From NCBI GenBank assembly GCA_000277445.1, contig AJWJ01000029.1, positions 1-64,000 of the forward strand: a DNA stretch of 64,000 nucleotides. Direction: 5' to 3'. The position numbers were made by a program, and so were the translations under genes. The notes under the pieces were generated by a model. It made no database searches. It saw nothing but the letters and a program-made list of their open reading frames with translations, and was not told where the DNA came from. Positions 9,896-22,586 of this stretch are shown in pieces. Source of the DNA: Polysphondylium violaceum. Lineage: Eukaryota; Evosea; Eumycetozoa; Dictyosteliales; Dictyosteliaceae. Within the stretch, counting starts at the first letter, position 1. Every line of letters begins with the position of its first letter.

Positions 9896-11860
9896 ATGTT
9901 AAGATCTACTTCAAGTATAATTTCTAAAGGTTTAGGTTCTTTAAGAGTAACTATTTAATCAAACATTTTGCTTTTTTACAATTCCGATGTTGTGGAGTGA
10001 TCTTCATTACTTTTGTAATCATTTCATCATTATCATCATCATCAATCATTAGTAAAGTAAAACAGAATACTAAAACAGAAATAATAATAATATTTTTAGA
10101 GAACCAACACTATTTCATTAGGAAGATGTTTTACTACTTCAAATACAGACAAAACTATGAATATTTTAGATGGAACTGTTGATAGAAACTCTGATCAATA
10201 TAAAGATAACATTAAAAGTATGAACAACGATTTAGAAGTTCTCAATCAACGTATTGAAAAGATTAGATTGGGTGGTGGTGCTAAGGCACTCGAAAAACAC
10301 GCTGCTCGTGGAAAATTATTACCAAGACAACGTATTGAATCATTAATTGATCCAGGGTAAGATGATGTACTCTTATACACCTTATTACCTCTTTTTATAA
10401 CAAGCCAACTAATAGCAAATATCATATACAGATCATCATTTTTAGAATTTTCACAATTAGCAGGTTTCAATATGTATGGTGAAGATGTACCAGCTGGTGG
10501 TATTATTACAGGTATTGGTAAAATTCATGGACAAGAATGTGTTATTGTTGCCAATGATTCAACAGTCAAGGGTGGCTCATATTTCCCAATTACCATTAAA
10601 AAACATTTAAGAGCACAAGAGATTGCTCAAGAAAACAATTTACCATGTATTTATATGGTTGACTCTGCAGGTGCAAATTTACCCAGACAAAGTGAAGTTT
10701 TCCCAGACAAAGATCACTTTGGAAGAATCTTTTTCAATCAAGCCAATATGTCTGCCAAGGGTATTCCACAAATTGCCGTCGTTATGGGTTCATGTACTGC
10801 CGGTGGTGCCTATGTACCAGCCATGTCTGATGAGAGTGTTATTGTCAAGGGCAACGGTACCATCTTTTTAGGTGGTCCACCCCTTGTCAAGGCCGCCACT
10901 GGTGAAGTTGTCTCTGCCGAAGAGTTAGGTGGTGCCGATCTCCATTGCAGAACCTCTGGTGTCACTGATCACTATGCCAGAAACGATCAAGAAGCTTTAG
11001 CCATCACTCGTAGAATCGTTGCCAACTTTAACAGACAAAAGGCCAACAGCGTCGTCATTGAAAAGAGCGTAGAGCCCCTTTTCCCCGCCCACGAACTCCG
11101 TGGTATTGCTCCATCGGATTTAAAGAAATCCTTTGACATTCGTAAAGTCATTGCACGTATTGTCGATGGCAGTAAATTTGATGAATTCAAAGAACTCTAT
11201 GGTACAACTTTGGTCACTGGTTTTGCCCGTGTCTATGGTATGCCAGTTGGTATCGTTGCCAACAATGGTATCCTCTTTAGCGAAAGTGCCCTCAAAGGTT
11301 CCCACTTTATCGAACTTTGCAATCAAAGAGGCATTCCACTCTTGTTCCTTCAAAACATCACTGGTTTTATGGTTGGTAAAGCCTACGAATCCAAAGGTAT
11401 TGCCAAAGATGGTGCTAAACTTGTAAATGCCGTCGCCACCACCCGTGTTCCAAAGATTACCGTCGTCATTGGTGGTAGTTTTGGTGCTGGTAACTATGGT
11501 ATGTGTGGTAGAGCCTATAGTCCAAGATTCATGTACATGTGGCCAAACGCCAGAATCGGTGTCATGGGTGGTGAACAAGCTGCCAATGTTTTGGCTCAAA
11601 TTCAAAAGGACAACATGGCCAGAGAAGGTAAACAATGGACCCCAGAAGAAGAAAATACCTTTAAAAAACCAATTTCCGATAAATATGAACAAGAAGCTTC
11701 TCCATACTTTGCCTCTGCACGTCTTTGGGATGATGGTGTAATTGATCCAGCTGATACTAGAAAGGTTATTGGTTTAAGTTTAAGTGCTGCTCTTAATCAA
11801 CCAATTGAATCTCTTCCAAAAGGATATGGTGTATTCCGTATAGTAAAAAAAAAAATATAA
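9896..11860 (+). CDS. mccB: Methylcrotonoyl-CoA carboxylase beta chain, mitochondrial
   Basis: Exons 9896-9946, 10100-10356 and 10432-11860 encode 578 residues, the usual length. The first about 35 residues ([17 protein letters not shown] then [11 protein letters not shown]) are Arg/Ser-rich without acids, a good mitochondrial presequence. The carboxyltransferase domain is complete, with [20 protein letters not shown], the biotin-CoA carboxylase regions [19 protein letters not shown] and [20 protein letters not shown], and the C-terminal [20 protein letters not shown], all characteristic of the MCC beta subunit. With a biotinylated alpha chain it carboxylates 3-methylcrotonyl-CoA in leucine breakdown in the mitochondrial matrix. 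Codons in the middle of the gene are richer in C-ending forms, which suggests good expression. Confidence 0.96.
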
Positions 11861-11899
11861 AAAAATATTGTTTTATAAAATATATATACATTATTATTA

Positions 11900-12049
11900 T
11901 TATTTATTATTATTATCATTTATTAATTCAATTTGATTTTGAATTGAATCTTTAAATTGATCCATTGAACTCATCATTTGATTTTTCCAATTTTGAATTT
12001 CTTTGAAAACTAAACTTTTAATTAAATTATTATTATCTATTATGTTTTG

Positions 12050-12111
<62 letters not shown>

Positions 12112-12928
12112 GATTATTTGTATTTGATTTTAATGAATTTATCAATTTATCTTTTTCACCCAATTCTTTATTTAAATTCAAAATTAATTCTATTAATTCT
12201 GATATGGAAAAAAAAGATAATGATTAATATTAAATATATGATCGCTTATCCATGTATATATAATTACCATTCTTTGAATTAAATAAATATTTATTATTTT
12301 CAGATAAACTTGATTTTAACCATAATTCTTTTGCTGTTTGATTATTATCATTTTTAATTGTATAATCTGCACCTTTTTGAACCAATAATTCAATGCATGG
12401 CATATGATGATTTATAATTGCTATATGTAATGGTGTATCACTTTTTTAAAAAGTTAATATTAAAAATAAAAGTGATATAATTATTAATAAATACCCTTTA
12501 TTGGTTTGAACATTGATATCAACATTGTTTTGTAATAGTATCGATAAACATTGCATTGCACCATTTAAAGCTGCAAGATAGATTGGTGTTTCACCAGTAT
12601 TATCTTTTTCATTAATATTAAATAAACCAGATTGTAGTAAAGCTATTGTTGATAGATGTTTGTTTTCAAGTGTAGACCAATGTAAAGGACTCATACCCTG
12701 ATCATCTTTTGTTAAAATATTTAGAGAATCACTATTATCATTGTTTTCTTTATATTTTTTTATTAAACTTAGGAAATATCTAACGATTGACTCGGATCCT
12801 CCCTCTGCTGCAAAATGTAAATAGGTCGCACCATTTGAATCTTTTGCACTTAATAAATGTTCTTGATTGGAATTCTTTACAATTTGTAAATGTCCAAATT
12901 TAATAGCAAGTATAATGTTATTGTCCAT
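11900..12928 (-). CDS. Ankyrin-repeat protein with poly-Asn and helical tail
   Basis: Exons on the reverse strand are 12928-12495, 12440-12268 and 12198-11900, giving 301 residues. About four ankyrin repeats are visible: NGATYLHFAAEGGSESIVRY, GMSPLHWSTLENK, NTGETPIYLAALNGAMQCL and GDTPLHIAIINHH. A helical segment follows, rich in Glu, Lys and Leu, split by about 20 Asn residues encoded by an AAT run. The function is unknown. Ankyrin repeats usually bind proteins. The stop is 39 bp from the MCC-beta stop (convergent). Confidence 0.85.
12051..12110. repeat. ATT/AAT trinucleotide microsatellite (coding poly-Asn)
   Basis: An almost pure run of about 20 ATT units on the plus strand encodes poly-Asn in the ankyrin protein on the reverse strand. 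Such homopolymer codon runs are common in dictyostelids and vary in length between strains. Confidence 0.9.
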
Positions 12929-13096
12929 TTTTAGTCGTTGAAATTATGATCATTAAAAAAAATTAAATGAAAAAAAAAAAATTTCAGATATTTAGAAAAA
13001 AAGAATAATCTACATTTTATGCATTTTATTATATATTAGATATAATAATAATATTGTTGTTGTTTTTGTTGTTATTTGAATAAATTCATTAATTAA

Positions 13097-15076
13097 TTAA
13101 AAATCTTTAAATCTTTTTTCTAAATTATCCATTTGTTGATTCATTTCTTTTGGTAATTTGTTACCAAATTGTTTGCAGTACTCTCTCATACTCTTGAGAT
13201 CACCCATCCATTCAGTTTTGTTGAGGGAGAATAATTGACGAATATTATCTTTGCTAATATCCAAACCGTTGAGATCCAAACTATCGTTGGCTGGAATGAT
13301 ACCAATTGGACTATTGTCTGCGTATTCCATACCCTTGGCATTGCAACGTTGGAAAATCCATTTTAATACTCTGGAATTTTCACCAAATCCTGGCCACAAG
13401 AATTTGCCACTTGGGCTCTTTCTGAACCAATTTACGTAAAAGATCTTTGGTAACAATTCTGGTTTGGTTTTGTTTTCCATAGAGAGCCAGTGTGAGAAAT
13501 AGTCTCCCATATTGTAACCGCAGAAGGGAAGCATGGCGAATGGATCGTGTCTGATTTTGCCGACAGTACCTTCAGCAGCGGCAGTCAATTCAGAAGCGGT
13601 GGATGCGCCCATAAAGGTACCGTGTTTCCAGTCGAGGGCTTGGTATACCAATGGGATGGTGCTTGATCTTCTTCCACCGAAAATAATGGCAGAGATTGGA
13701 ACACCCTTTGGATCATCCCAGGCTGGATCGATAGAGGGACATTGGTTGAGTGGGGCAGTGAATCTAGAGTTTGGATGAGCGGCTGGAGTTTTGCTTCCTG
13801 GGGCCCATTCTTTACCGGTCCAATCGATGGCTTTGGAAGGTGGATTAGAGAGACCTTCCCACCATACGTCATTGTCTGGAGTGAGGGCAACGTTGGTATA
13901 GAGGGTATTACGATCGATTGCCTTTAAAGCGTTTGGATTGGAGGAGGCTGAGGTACCTGGAGCTACACCAAAGAAACCGTTTTCTGGGTTGATAGCATAG
14001 AGACGACCGTCTTTGCCAAACTTCATCCAGCAGATATCGTCACCAACAGTTTCAACTTTCCAGCCTGGAATGGTTGGTGTCATCATGGCAAGATTTGTTT
14101 TACCACAAGCACTGGGGAAGGCGGCGGCAATGTATTTCTTTTCACCCTTGTCGTTAGTCAAGCCTAAAATGAGCATGTGTTCAGCCAACCAGCCATCATC
14201 ACGAGCCATGGCCGAGGCGATACGAAGAGAGAAGCATTTCTTGCCGAGTAAAGCGTTACCACCATAGCCACTGCCATAGGAAACGATGGCTCTTTCATCT
14301 GGATATTGGACGATATATTTTGTGCTATTACATGGCCAATTGGAATCCTTTTGACCAGGTTTCAATGGAGCTCCGACAGAGTGAAGACATGGAACAAAAG
14401 AGTCGTTCTCTTTTAATTGCTCCAATACCTTGTCACCCATACGAGTCATAATCTTCATATTACAAACGACAAATGGTGAGTCTGTGACCTCTACACCAAC
14501 ATGGGAGATACTTGATCCTAATGGACCCATACTAAATGGCATTACATACATTGTTCTACCTTTCATTGATCCGTCAAACAATGGTTTCAATGTGGCTTTC
14601 ATCTCCTTTGGATCCATCCAATTGTTGGTTGGTCCTGCGTCTTCTTTTTTGTTGGAACAGATATAGGTTCTTGATTCAACTCTAGCTACATCTGAAGGAT
14701 CTGATCTAGCCAAATAACAATTTGGTTTCTTTGAGCTATTTAATTTGGTAATTACTCCTTTTTCAACCATATCATTGCATAATCTATTTGTATAGTCGAA
14801 GTTTGATTAGTATACCTCCACACCATAATTTCAAAAGAATCAGTATAGTTACCTATTAAACTCTTCTTCGGAACCATCGCAAATATAGATTTTATCAGGT
14901 TTGCAAAGTTTGGCTTGTTCTTCAACCCATTGAATTAATTTTTGATTTTTTGTTTTTTGTTTGAGTTGTTCAATGGAATAGAATCTTTTTGAGCCAATAA
15001 CGTTATTGGTGGGGTTGTTAAAGAGTGAAATGATTCTCGATGAATTATTATTACTATTTTTTAATATTCTAAACAT
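13097..15076 (-). CDS. pck: Phosphoenolpyruvate carboxykinase (GTP), mitochondrial
   Basis: Exons 15076-14853 and 14783-13097 on the reverse strand give 636 residues, the size of vertebrate mitochondrial GTP-PEPCK. The start is a mitochondrial-type presequence ([19 protein letters not shown]). Diagnostic motifs are all present: [36 protein letters not shown], the kinase-1 loop [13 protein letters not shown], the metal-binding VGDDICWM and the specificity loop [13 protein letters not shown]. The enzyme interconverts oxaloacetate and phosphoenolpyruvate with GTP, for gluconeogenesis and anaplerosis, which suits an amoeba living on protein-rich bacteria. The single intron lies just after the presequence region. 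Codon use is GC-richer than the flanks. Confidence 0.96.
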
Positions 15077-15668
15077 TTTTTATATTTTTATATTATCATG
15101 TAATTGTTTAATTGTTTGATTATAGTAGGTGTATTTTAAGAAGTGAAAAAGAAATGATGAGCACAACAGGCAGAATAAAATTTAAATATTTAAAAACAAA
15201 ACACACACAAATTAAATCCTTTTTTTTACGCGGCGTCGTTAGGTAATTAATATGTATTAATGTGTAGTGTGGTAAAGTGTGTGAGTGGGTGATAAAAATA
15301 TCGATCAAAAAATAAATAATCCTTCTTGTGTTTTTTATCTATATTTGTTAAACGTTAAGGGGGTGGTTGGTAGGGGGAAAAGAAAAAAATGTAAAAAATG
15401 TGATGATGATGACCTAGCTTAGAAATTTAATATATTTTTTTGTGTGATGAAAAAGAAAAAATTAAAAAATTAAAAAAAAATCTTTTTGCAATTTCAAAAA
15501 AAACACAAAAATCCCAAATCAACAAAATGCGTGATGGGTCATTTTTATATTAAATTAATTTTCCTTCTGGAATTTCATGCAGCGAAATTTCGGCAAAAAT
15601 CTGTAGGCACTAATGCTTAGGTTTTATTTCGTCGTGTGTTCCTGAATGAATAAACACACAGACAGTAC
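15077..15668. other. Intergenic spacer
   Basis: AT-rich spacer upstream of PEPCK and downstream of the carrier gene, with short CA/GT-rich stretches. I see no gene, RNA or repeat in it. Confidence 0.6.
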
Positions 15669-17038
15669 TTAGTTTGCAATAAAAGTGTTTGTGAGGGTGT
15701 TTCTAAAAAACTCTACTATATACAACATGAAAGCGGCAGGGGGAATAGATCGTGCTAGATTAGGTGCTATTCCTTTATAAAAGCCAGATAAACCCTGATG
15801 CTTGTAAATTTGTCGACAGGCATCAGACATTGATTTGTATGGACACGTTTCAGATTGCAAAGATGATCTAATGAGTAGATAGGGATAGGTACATAGTCCT
15901 GCAACCAAACGAGAGGTACCACCTGCAATTAAATAATTGCTCATTGATAGATGACTTGTTGATCCACCATTCATTAGTTTCATTTGCTCCAACAAGTATT
16001 CATATGTTACAAATTGTACCAATCCTTCAGAAACCCCAAAAAATGATATCCCTACTCCTTTCCATAATCTGTGAGATTATATAATATTAATGTATATTAG
16101 ATTATCTCTATAACCAATAGATATAGATATAGATGTATAGAAAGATGAATGATATCATCCTCTATTAATCATATTATTAACAATAATACATACCCTTTAA
16201 CTCCTTCATTTCTAATAATTGACTGAAAGGCATCACTCATACCATTATATTTTCTAGAGGTGGCCAATCTTATTTTCAATACCCAAAATGGATTGACGAT
16301 GGCCGTAGTAATAAGACCAGCGGTAATAGCTGAAAAACTATGACCTACCCATGCTGGCTGATTTGCACTAGAGGTACCGCCGCTGGAATGATTCCACCAA
16401 TGATTGGTGTATCTGTAAACCGAGAAATATACACCCCAATTCACAGAGTTGCCCAAAGCGGTAGGTGTTAGACCTTGGTAGAATCCCTTGATGCCACTTG
16501 TTTTAAAAATACTTTTTGCAATGCTAAACGGCCCAATGGGCGAGCGTTTAATAACACCACTACCACCTTTATTCAAAGCGGTGGTGGAGCTCGCCACCTG
16601 TATTTTAGCTTCAATCAGTTCCAGTGGATAGAACAGTATACATGTCGACACACCCGCCATTGTGCCGGCCAGCATTTCAATGCCAAGATTGAATTCCTTT
16701 GGCTTGTGATGCGAGATGATGTCATCTGATATTATCGTGGGTATATGATCCTCAAACCTCTGTTTGGTGGCTGCGAACTCATATTCCTCTCTAGCGTGTG
16801 CTTTATCCATCCCTACAGGCAATATATTTCATGATATTAATATCTTCCCGTTGACCAAATATATCTGTAGACACTTACATATAATGAATAAAAATGTAAT
16901 GAAAAAAAAGGTGGTTGTTTTGGATAGACTAATAAATAAACCAAATCGATTGTATGTGGGGTTGCTGTTACTATGACTACCTTTGTTGTTTCGGTTTTTG
17001 GATATTAATAAAAAAGAGGATGATTTTTTAATCTTCAT
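15669..17038 (-). CDS. Mitochondrial carrier, SLC25A32-like (folate/FAD type)
   Basis: Reverse-strand exons 16814-16194 and 16068-15669 carry three mitochondrial-carrier repeats, with PxD/ExxK-type motifs [24 protein letters not shown] and [12 protein letters not shown]. The NPxWVxKxRL form in repeat two and [20 protein letters not shown] match the SLC25A32/Flx1/NDT subgroup, which moves folate, FAD or NAD across the inner mitochondrial membrane. An ATG exists at 16810, but its context is poor for dictyostelids and it sits just after a splice acceptor. A short upstream exon 17038-16981, with a good AAAATG context, joins in frame through a 166-nt intron, so I include it. Without it the protein starts at 16810. 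Substrate is inferred only. Confidence 0.85.
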
Positions 17039-17283
17039 TTTCCAATTCCTACACCACAGCTATGAAGAATAACAAAGAACACACTTTAGGGTTATACAAA
17101 AAAAAATAAAAAATAAAAAAAAAAATAATGCAGGTGTGGTAACCTGATTTGGATAAAATCTTTATATATAAAACCATAACAGTTTTTTCGAAAATCAAAA
17201 AATAAAATTATAAAAAAATAAATATACATTATTGGAAAAATAAAATCTAGATATTATTTGAATAAAGTGTGGTGTTGATGTAA

Positions 17284-18249
17284 TTAGTCCTCTTCTGAAG
17301 ATGATGATTCTTTATCAGAATCTTCAAACTGACTCCATTTACTAGCTGTTGTTGCTGGTTTTATTATATTATTTTTAATATTATTATTACCACTATTACT
17401 ATTATTTATAATTGTTGGTGTATTTGTATTTAATGGAGTATTATTATTATTTATATTTGGGGTAGATATAGGTTTTGTGGGAATATTTGAATGAATGGTT
17501 GTGTTTGTTGTGGTGGAGTTATTTGATAGAGATGTTGTTGAGAGACTAGGTTTGGCTTTTAGTTGAGGAGGTTGATAATTTATACTATTGACTGGTTTTT
17601 GAACAGCGATAGACGGCTTTGATAGTGAGGGAGATGGTTTTATATTATTATTTTCTATTTGTTTATAATTATTATTGTTGTTGGTTACTGATTTATATTT
17701 TTTATTATAATCAACATGACTATTACTATCATCTCTATATCTCTTATTATAGTTATTACTCTGGCTTGTTGCTGCTTGCTTTTTAAGTTGAGGGATAACT
17801 ATTAGATTCTTATTATCTTTATTTTTGTATTTTGAATTCAAAACACTATTATTGTTATTATCATCTTCATCATCATCTTCATCTACTCTCTTTTCCTCTT
17901 CAAATTCCTTCCATTTACTTTCTTTTGGTTGTGTCCTTGTACTAAAGTTACTATCATTATTATTATTATTATCATCACCATCATCATAATCAAAATCAAA
18001 ACCATCTTCATCTTGCTCATTATTCTGAGTAGTTGTTGTACAAGTACTAGATTCATTCCTCATTCCTTGATCCATATTATACTTTTTAACTAGTTCCGAT
18101 AAAGGTTTGGCAGTATTTGAAATACCATATACCTTTTGTACAGTTTGTTTTGCTCCACACATTTTACAAGAGAATGAGTTCTTTTTATTCTTTTGTTGCA
18201 CTTGAAATGTAGTACAACTAAAACATTTTACTAATATATATTCTACCAT
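17284..18249 (-). CDS. MRN complex-interacting protein (MRNIP) homolog
   Basis: A single exon encodes 321 residues. The N-terminal 45 residues form a zinc ribbon (ILVKCFSCTTFQVQQ, then FSCKMCGAKQTVQKVYG) with two CxxC pairs, followed by KPLSELVKKYNMDQG. Both match MRNIP, a conserved eukaryotic protein that binds the MRE11-RAD50-NBS1 complex and promotes the DNA-damage response. Two short SKWxxFE motifs, ESKWKEFEEE near the middle and ASKWSQFEDSDKE near the end, also occur in the family. The linker is Asn/Asp-rich. The gene is divergent from the inositol kinase gene with only 124 bp between start codons, so they probably share a promoter. Function is inferred from the family. Confidence 0.85.
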   Translation of the reverse strand: MVEYILVKCFSCTTFQVQQKNKKNSFSCKMCGAKQTVQKVYGISNTAKPLSELVKKYNMDQGMRNESSTCTTTTQNNEQDEDGFDFDYDDGDDNNNNNDSNFSTRTQPKESKWKEFEEEKRVDEDDDEDDNNNNSVLNSKYKNKDNKNLIVIPQLKKQAATSQSNNYNKRYRDDSNSHVDYNKKYKSVTNNNNNYKQIENNNIKPSPSLSKPSIAVQKPVNSINYQPPQLKAKPSLSTTSLSNNSTTTNTTIHSNIPTKPISTPNINNNNTPLNTNTPTIINNSNSGNNNIKNNIIKPATTASKWSQFEDSDKESSSSEED

Positions 18250-18373
18250 ATCTGCTGTATCTAACTGTCTATCTATCTCTACATTTATCCTCTGCGGACA
18301 ACGATAACATTATAGAAAAAAAAAAAAAAAACATTTCATTTTTCTTCTAAATTTATAAAACGATCTTCACGCA

Positions 18374-19613
18374 ATGACGATTAATATAGACAAGATTCCC
18401 AAGGATTTCACCATTGGTTATTATCTTTCTAAATCAAAGTTGGATAAACTAAAATGGGTTCAATTTGTAGAGTTGGCAAAGTAATTATTATACATCATAA
18501 TCAATGTTTTTCATACCACTAAACATATGTTAGAAATAAATATAATATTAAATGTGTACCAATAGATATAGATTCAAAAGATTATCCAGAGAAATGTCCA
18601 TATGATATTATTGTTCATAAACTCACCGATGAGCTCAGTAATCCTTTGAAAAAAGAGAATGTTTCGACAGTTGAATCTATTCAAGTATGTTCTCTATGTA
18701 TTATCTATGCTCATACCATATACTAATAGATAGATACAAAACTAGAGTTTAGTTAAACATTATCCAAAATTACTTCAAGTTGATCCATTGGATAATCAAA
18801 AACCAGTAGTTGATCGTAATGTGCTAAGCAATCTTTTACATCGTCTCAATCAACTACCAGAAGAACTCAATATTAAAAACCCTCAATTTGTAGTTATTAA
18901 TGAAAAACAAGATTCATATCAATCAATTTTAAATGAGAATAATATTCACTTTCCAGTTGGTATGTGTAGAGGAGTGAACTATTAATAATACACTCTCAAA
19001 GATTATTTATTAACAACAGCTATATTATAGTATGTAAACCTATTCAAGCATGTGGATCAACAGAATCTCATTTTATGGGTATTGTATTTAAGGAACAAGA
19101 TTTACATAATTTTTCATTGCCTTTGTTGGTTCAACAATATGTGAATCACGACTCAATGATTTATAAAGTATTTGTGATTGGTGATTATTTACATGTAGTT
19201 CACAGAAAATCAATGAGAAACATGGATCCAAATGAAAAGGAATGCATCACATTCGATAGTCAAAAACCATTCCCAGACTCTTTATTGGATCCTCTTTTTG
19301 ATGGAAAACCATTAAATGAACCAAAATTAGATATTTTAAATATTGTTTCCAAAGATATTCAAAAAAATCTTGGTCTCTCTTTATTTGGATTTGATGTCAT
19401 CGTTGATTCAACTACTAAAAAAATGGCTGTTGTTGATGTAAATTATTTCCCAAGTATGTATTGGTTTTTATAATTATTTGAAATATATCTATATCTATAC
19501 TAAACAAATATTTCTTTTTATTTACTAAATATTAAGCTTATGGTGGTGTACAAGATTTCTTTTCAATTTTGTTGGATCACATTATTTATACTTATCAAAA
19601 AAACAATATGTAA
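18374..19613 (+). CDS. Inositol-tetrakisphosphate 1-kinase (ITPK1 family)
   Basis: Five exons (18374-18480, 18534-18684, 18746-18959, 19031-19453, 19537-19613) give 323 residues, the family size. The N terminus IGYYLSKSKLDKLKW and the ATP-grasp elements (VDRNVLSNLLHRL, VCKPIQACGSTESHFM, LPLLVQQYVNHDSMIYKVFV, FGFDVIVDSTTKKMAVVDVNYFP) are typical of ITPK1. The enzyme phosphorylates inositol tris- and tetrakisphosphates in the soluble route to InsP5 and InsP6, which dictyostelids accumulate heavily. The C-terminal YGGVQDFFSILLDHI resembles the family end. All introns are short and AT-rich. The start lies 124 bp from the divergent MRNIP gene. The call is firm. Confidence 0.93.
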
Positions 19614-19750
19614 TTCATGAAAATAATAAAAAAGACTTTAATAATAAAAGACTTTATATTGTCAAGTTTGTACTGTAAAAAATAACTATATATTTTATTA
19701 TCTATATATATTTAAATATATATTTAAAAGGTTAAGGGTGTTCGAATCTA

Positions 19751-21330
19751 TCAATGGCTATTATTTACAGGAATAACCATGTTTTCTGTGCTACTACCAT
19801 TACTAGCAGTATCACTATTATTGTTAGTGTTATTATTTGTATCTTTTGGGTCAATCTTTTTATCTTTTGAATAAATTAAAGCAAAAATAAAGCCTGGTAT
19901 CCAAATTACAGAGATTAAAATTTCTGAAATAATAAGTCTATTTGAATTTTCACTATAATATTTATTAGTACTTGTTTATAAAATTGATAATTTATATAAT
20001 ATTAATATTTACATTATATCATCACAATATTCATCTTGAACGGTAAGGAAAAAATCTTTTACATATTCACAAGATGCAATATGTTTTAATTTTGGAATTG
20101 ATGAAATAACATCAATGGTGTGCATATTAAATTTACTATCGAATAAGTCTAATTGATCAATTGGAACAAGGACTCTTAATTTGTTGATATTCAATTTAGT
20201 GATGTTTGTCATTGTAAAAGTCATACCAGCCAACTCCAATGTGAATTTATTCAACATATCCAAAAGTTTGTTGATTTCAAGTTCACTGTATTCAAATGCT
20301 TTGTTAACGGTAGAGTTATCTTGACAATCAAACCATTCATTCATCCAAACAGTTGGTACACCAGTCTCGACGTATTGGTCAAGAGAATCACACAAATCTG
20401 AAGTGGCAGCAGAGAGAGGAACGTGAAGACCCATAGCGAGAAAAGTAATTGAAATACAGAGTAAACTCAAATAGGATAAAAACATAAAAGACCATGCTTT
20501 ACCATTAGCAAGACCAAAAACAGCCCAGCCACAAGTAATAATTGCAATAATATATCCCATGATAACAATCGTGTCTCTCAACATATTTAAATTCTTTTCG
20601 GTGACTCTAGCATCCTTTGTAGTTTTGGTTACATTGGCCAATGCATCGGAAAAAGGTTTAATATTTTCTCTTACAATGCTACCTTCATCAGTTGAACCTG
20701 CTAAATTTTTAACGATAAATGAAAGAGTTACTTTAGCATCATTTGCGGTTTTTTCCATCTGAATAAAAAACCCATCCATTTTATCAGAGACTACAGAATT
20801 TGATGCAAATCCTAAAATTACACCAACCACGGTAGTGATGATTACAATGAATAATAAAAATTTAATAAAGCCTAAACCAAACTTTTTCTTGTATTCTTTG
20901 GGCTTCTTTCTATAATCAAACTCTGCCCACGAACTAGTCTCAAAAGATTCGGTATTTTCAGTTGAAAGTTCTTTTTTGTTTTTACCACATCCGCAAGTTA
21001 CACAATTTCTAATAAATAAACCTAAAACACCAAGTAATAAGATGAAAATACATAAAAATAAACCTGGAAATCCTAAAACAATTAAAGATTGAACATATTC
21101 CGAATTTTCTAAATCGAAAACTGGGTCAACTTTATCTCTATTAAAATCATATCTAGTTAAATCACTTGGTGATATAAATGAACTTGCTATAAATTGTTTT
21201 TAAAGAAATTAATAATTTTTAATTTTCCAAGTATCTACGACTAATAGCGATATTTACCTGACGAAGTACAAGTCCCTAAAGTAATTAGGGTTGAAGTTAA
21301 GAATAAAACACTTTTAACTTTACTGATCAT
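19751..21330 (-). CDS. Five-transmembrane Tweety/Prominin-like membrane protein
   Basis: Reverse-strand exons 21330-21258, 21186-20013 and 19952-19751 give 482 residues. A cleavable signal peptide (MISKVKSVLFLTSTLITLG) is followed by TM1, a Cys-rich cytosolic turn (RNCVTCGCGKNKKE), TM2, a helical extracellular loop, closely spaced TM3 and TM4, a second Cys-containing loop (LCDSLDQYV, FDCQDNST, SCEYVKDF) and TM5 near the C terminus (LISVIWIPGFIFALIY). This order is that of Tweety-homolog and Prominin proteins, which shape or bind curved plasma membrane. Sequence identity is too low to choose between them. The tail is Asn/Ser-rich. The gene converges with the inositol kinase gene. Confidence 0.75.
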
Positions 21331-22586
21331 CTTTGTCTATAATCTTATTTTTTTTTTTTCTACAAATACACAAATTATGATGGAGATAAATAAAAAAAAA
21401 AAAAGGAAAAGGTTTGTGATTGTGGATATATATACACAACAATAAATAAATATCTAAAATAAATAGTAAAAAATAAAAATAATAAAAAATGATTGAGTGG
21501 AAAAATAACAAAGATTTAAATATAAAACACACGCAATTTATAAAATATATAAGTTATATTAAACAAACACAACAAAACAATAAAGCTTGAATACTTGATT
21601 AATATTAAACTATTTTTAACTTTTTTGAAATGATAGTGTTTTTTTTTCGATGTTTAATTTATACACTAAAGAAAAAGGTGAAAAGGACACTTCCGATAGA
21701 GGTACAACAACCAATACGCACCATGGTAATAGGGGTATACAATGTACCCTAATAGTAGGAATAATAGTAATAGATAGTAATGGGAATGACAGGATTATTC
21801 CACCACACCACAAATAATAATAAAATAACCACATCATACCACATACACATACACACCAATAATCATCTATAAAAGAAATAAATAGAACAAATAATATGTC
21901 ATTGTTGTGATTTTTATCCCGATGGTACAAATGTTGGATGTGAGCAGGAGAGTGGTAGATCAACAAACTTGTCATCTCTATTTCCATCTCTTTGGATTAT
22001 TATTATTATTCACACCCTAAATCTGTTTTTTATAAAAATGTAATTTTTGTTTTGGTGTGTTGTGTGTGTTTTGACTTTGGATAAATAATAAAGATGGAAA
22101 AAAACAAAAAAAAACAAATATGGCAAGTGTGGGTGTATAGTTATCGTATGGCGGTAGTGTGTTCGGTGGTGTAAATGGGTCAAACATCTACATTTTAAAT
22201 CTAAATCTTTAAAAAAAAGAAAAAGGGAATGAATGATGATAAATCATCAACTATTATATATTATTATAATTAGTACTATTCATTAATGAACGAATTTATT
22301 TTTAAAATATAATTTAAATATAATTAGAATAAGTGCGTCGTATACTAAAAAAAGATAAAAGATTATTATTACTATTGTTATTATTTTTAAATAATTATCT
22401 TTTGATAAAAAAAAAAAAAATGAAAATAAAAAAAAAGATATATATAGTTTCTATATATAAATAAAAGTGATAATAATAATTATGATATGGTGATGATGAT
22501 TGGAAACAAATAAAAAGAATAAAAGTAATGATAATCAATCAATGAATATTGATTATATGATTACACAATAATAATAAATATATATT
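21331..22586. other. Intergenic spacer, 1.26 kb
   Basis: AT-rich with poly-A runs and CA/GT-rich stretches. Long chance frames (for example a Cys/Trp/Tyr-rich one at 21616-21987, reverse) do not have coding composition. I see no gene or structured RNA. Confidence 0.6.

Noticed and set aside
10246-11692. Long reverse frames opposite the MCC-beta gene
   Set aside because: Antisense shadows of a well-conserved coding sequence with preferred codons.
21616-21987. 123-codon reverse frame in the spacer upstream of cas1
   Set aside because: Composition is rich in Cys, Trp, Tyr and His with no family resemblance. It reads as the complement of CA-rich, AT-rich spacer and has no gene-like codon pattern.
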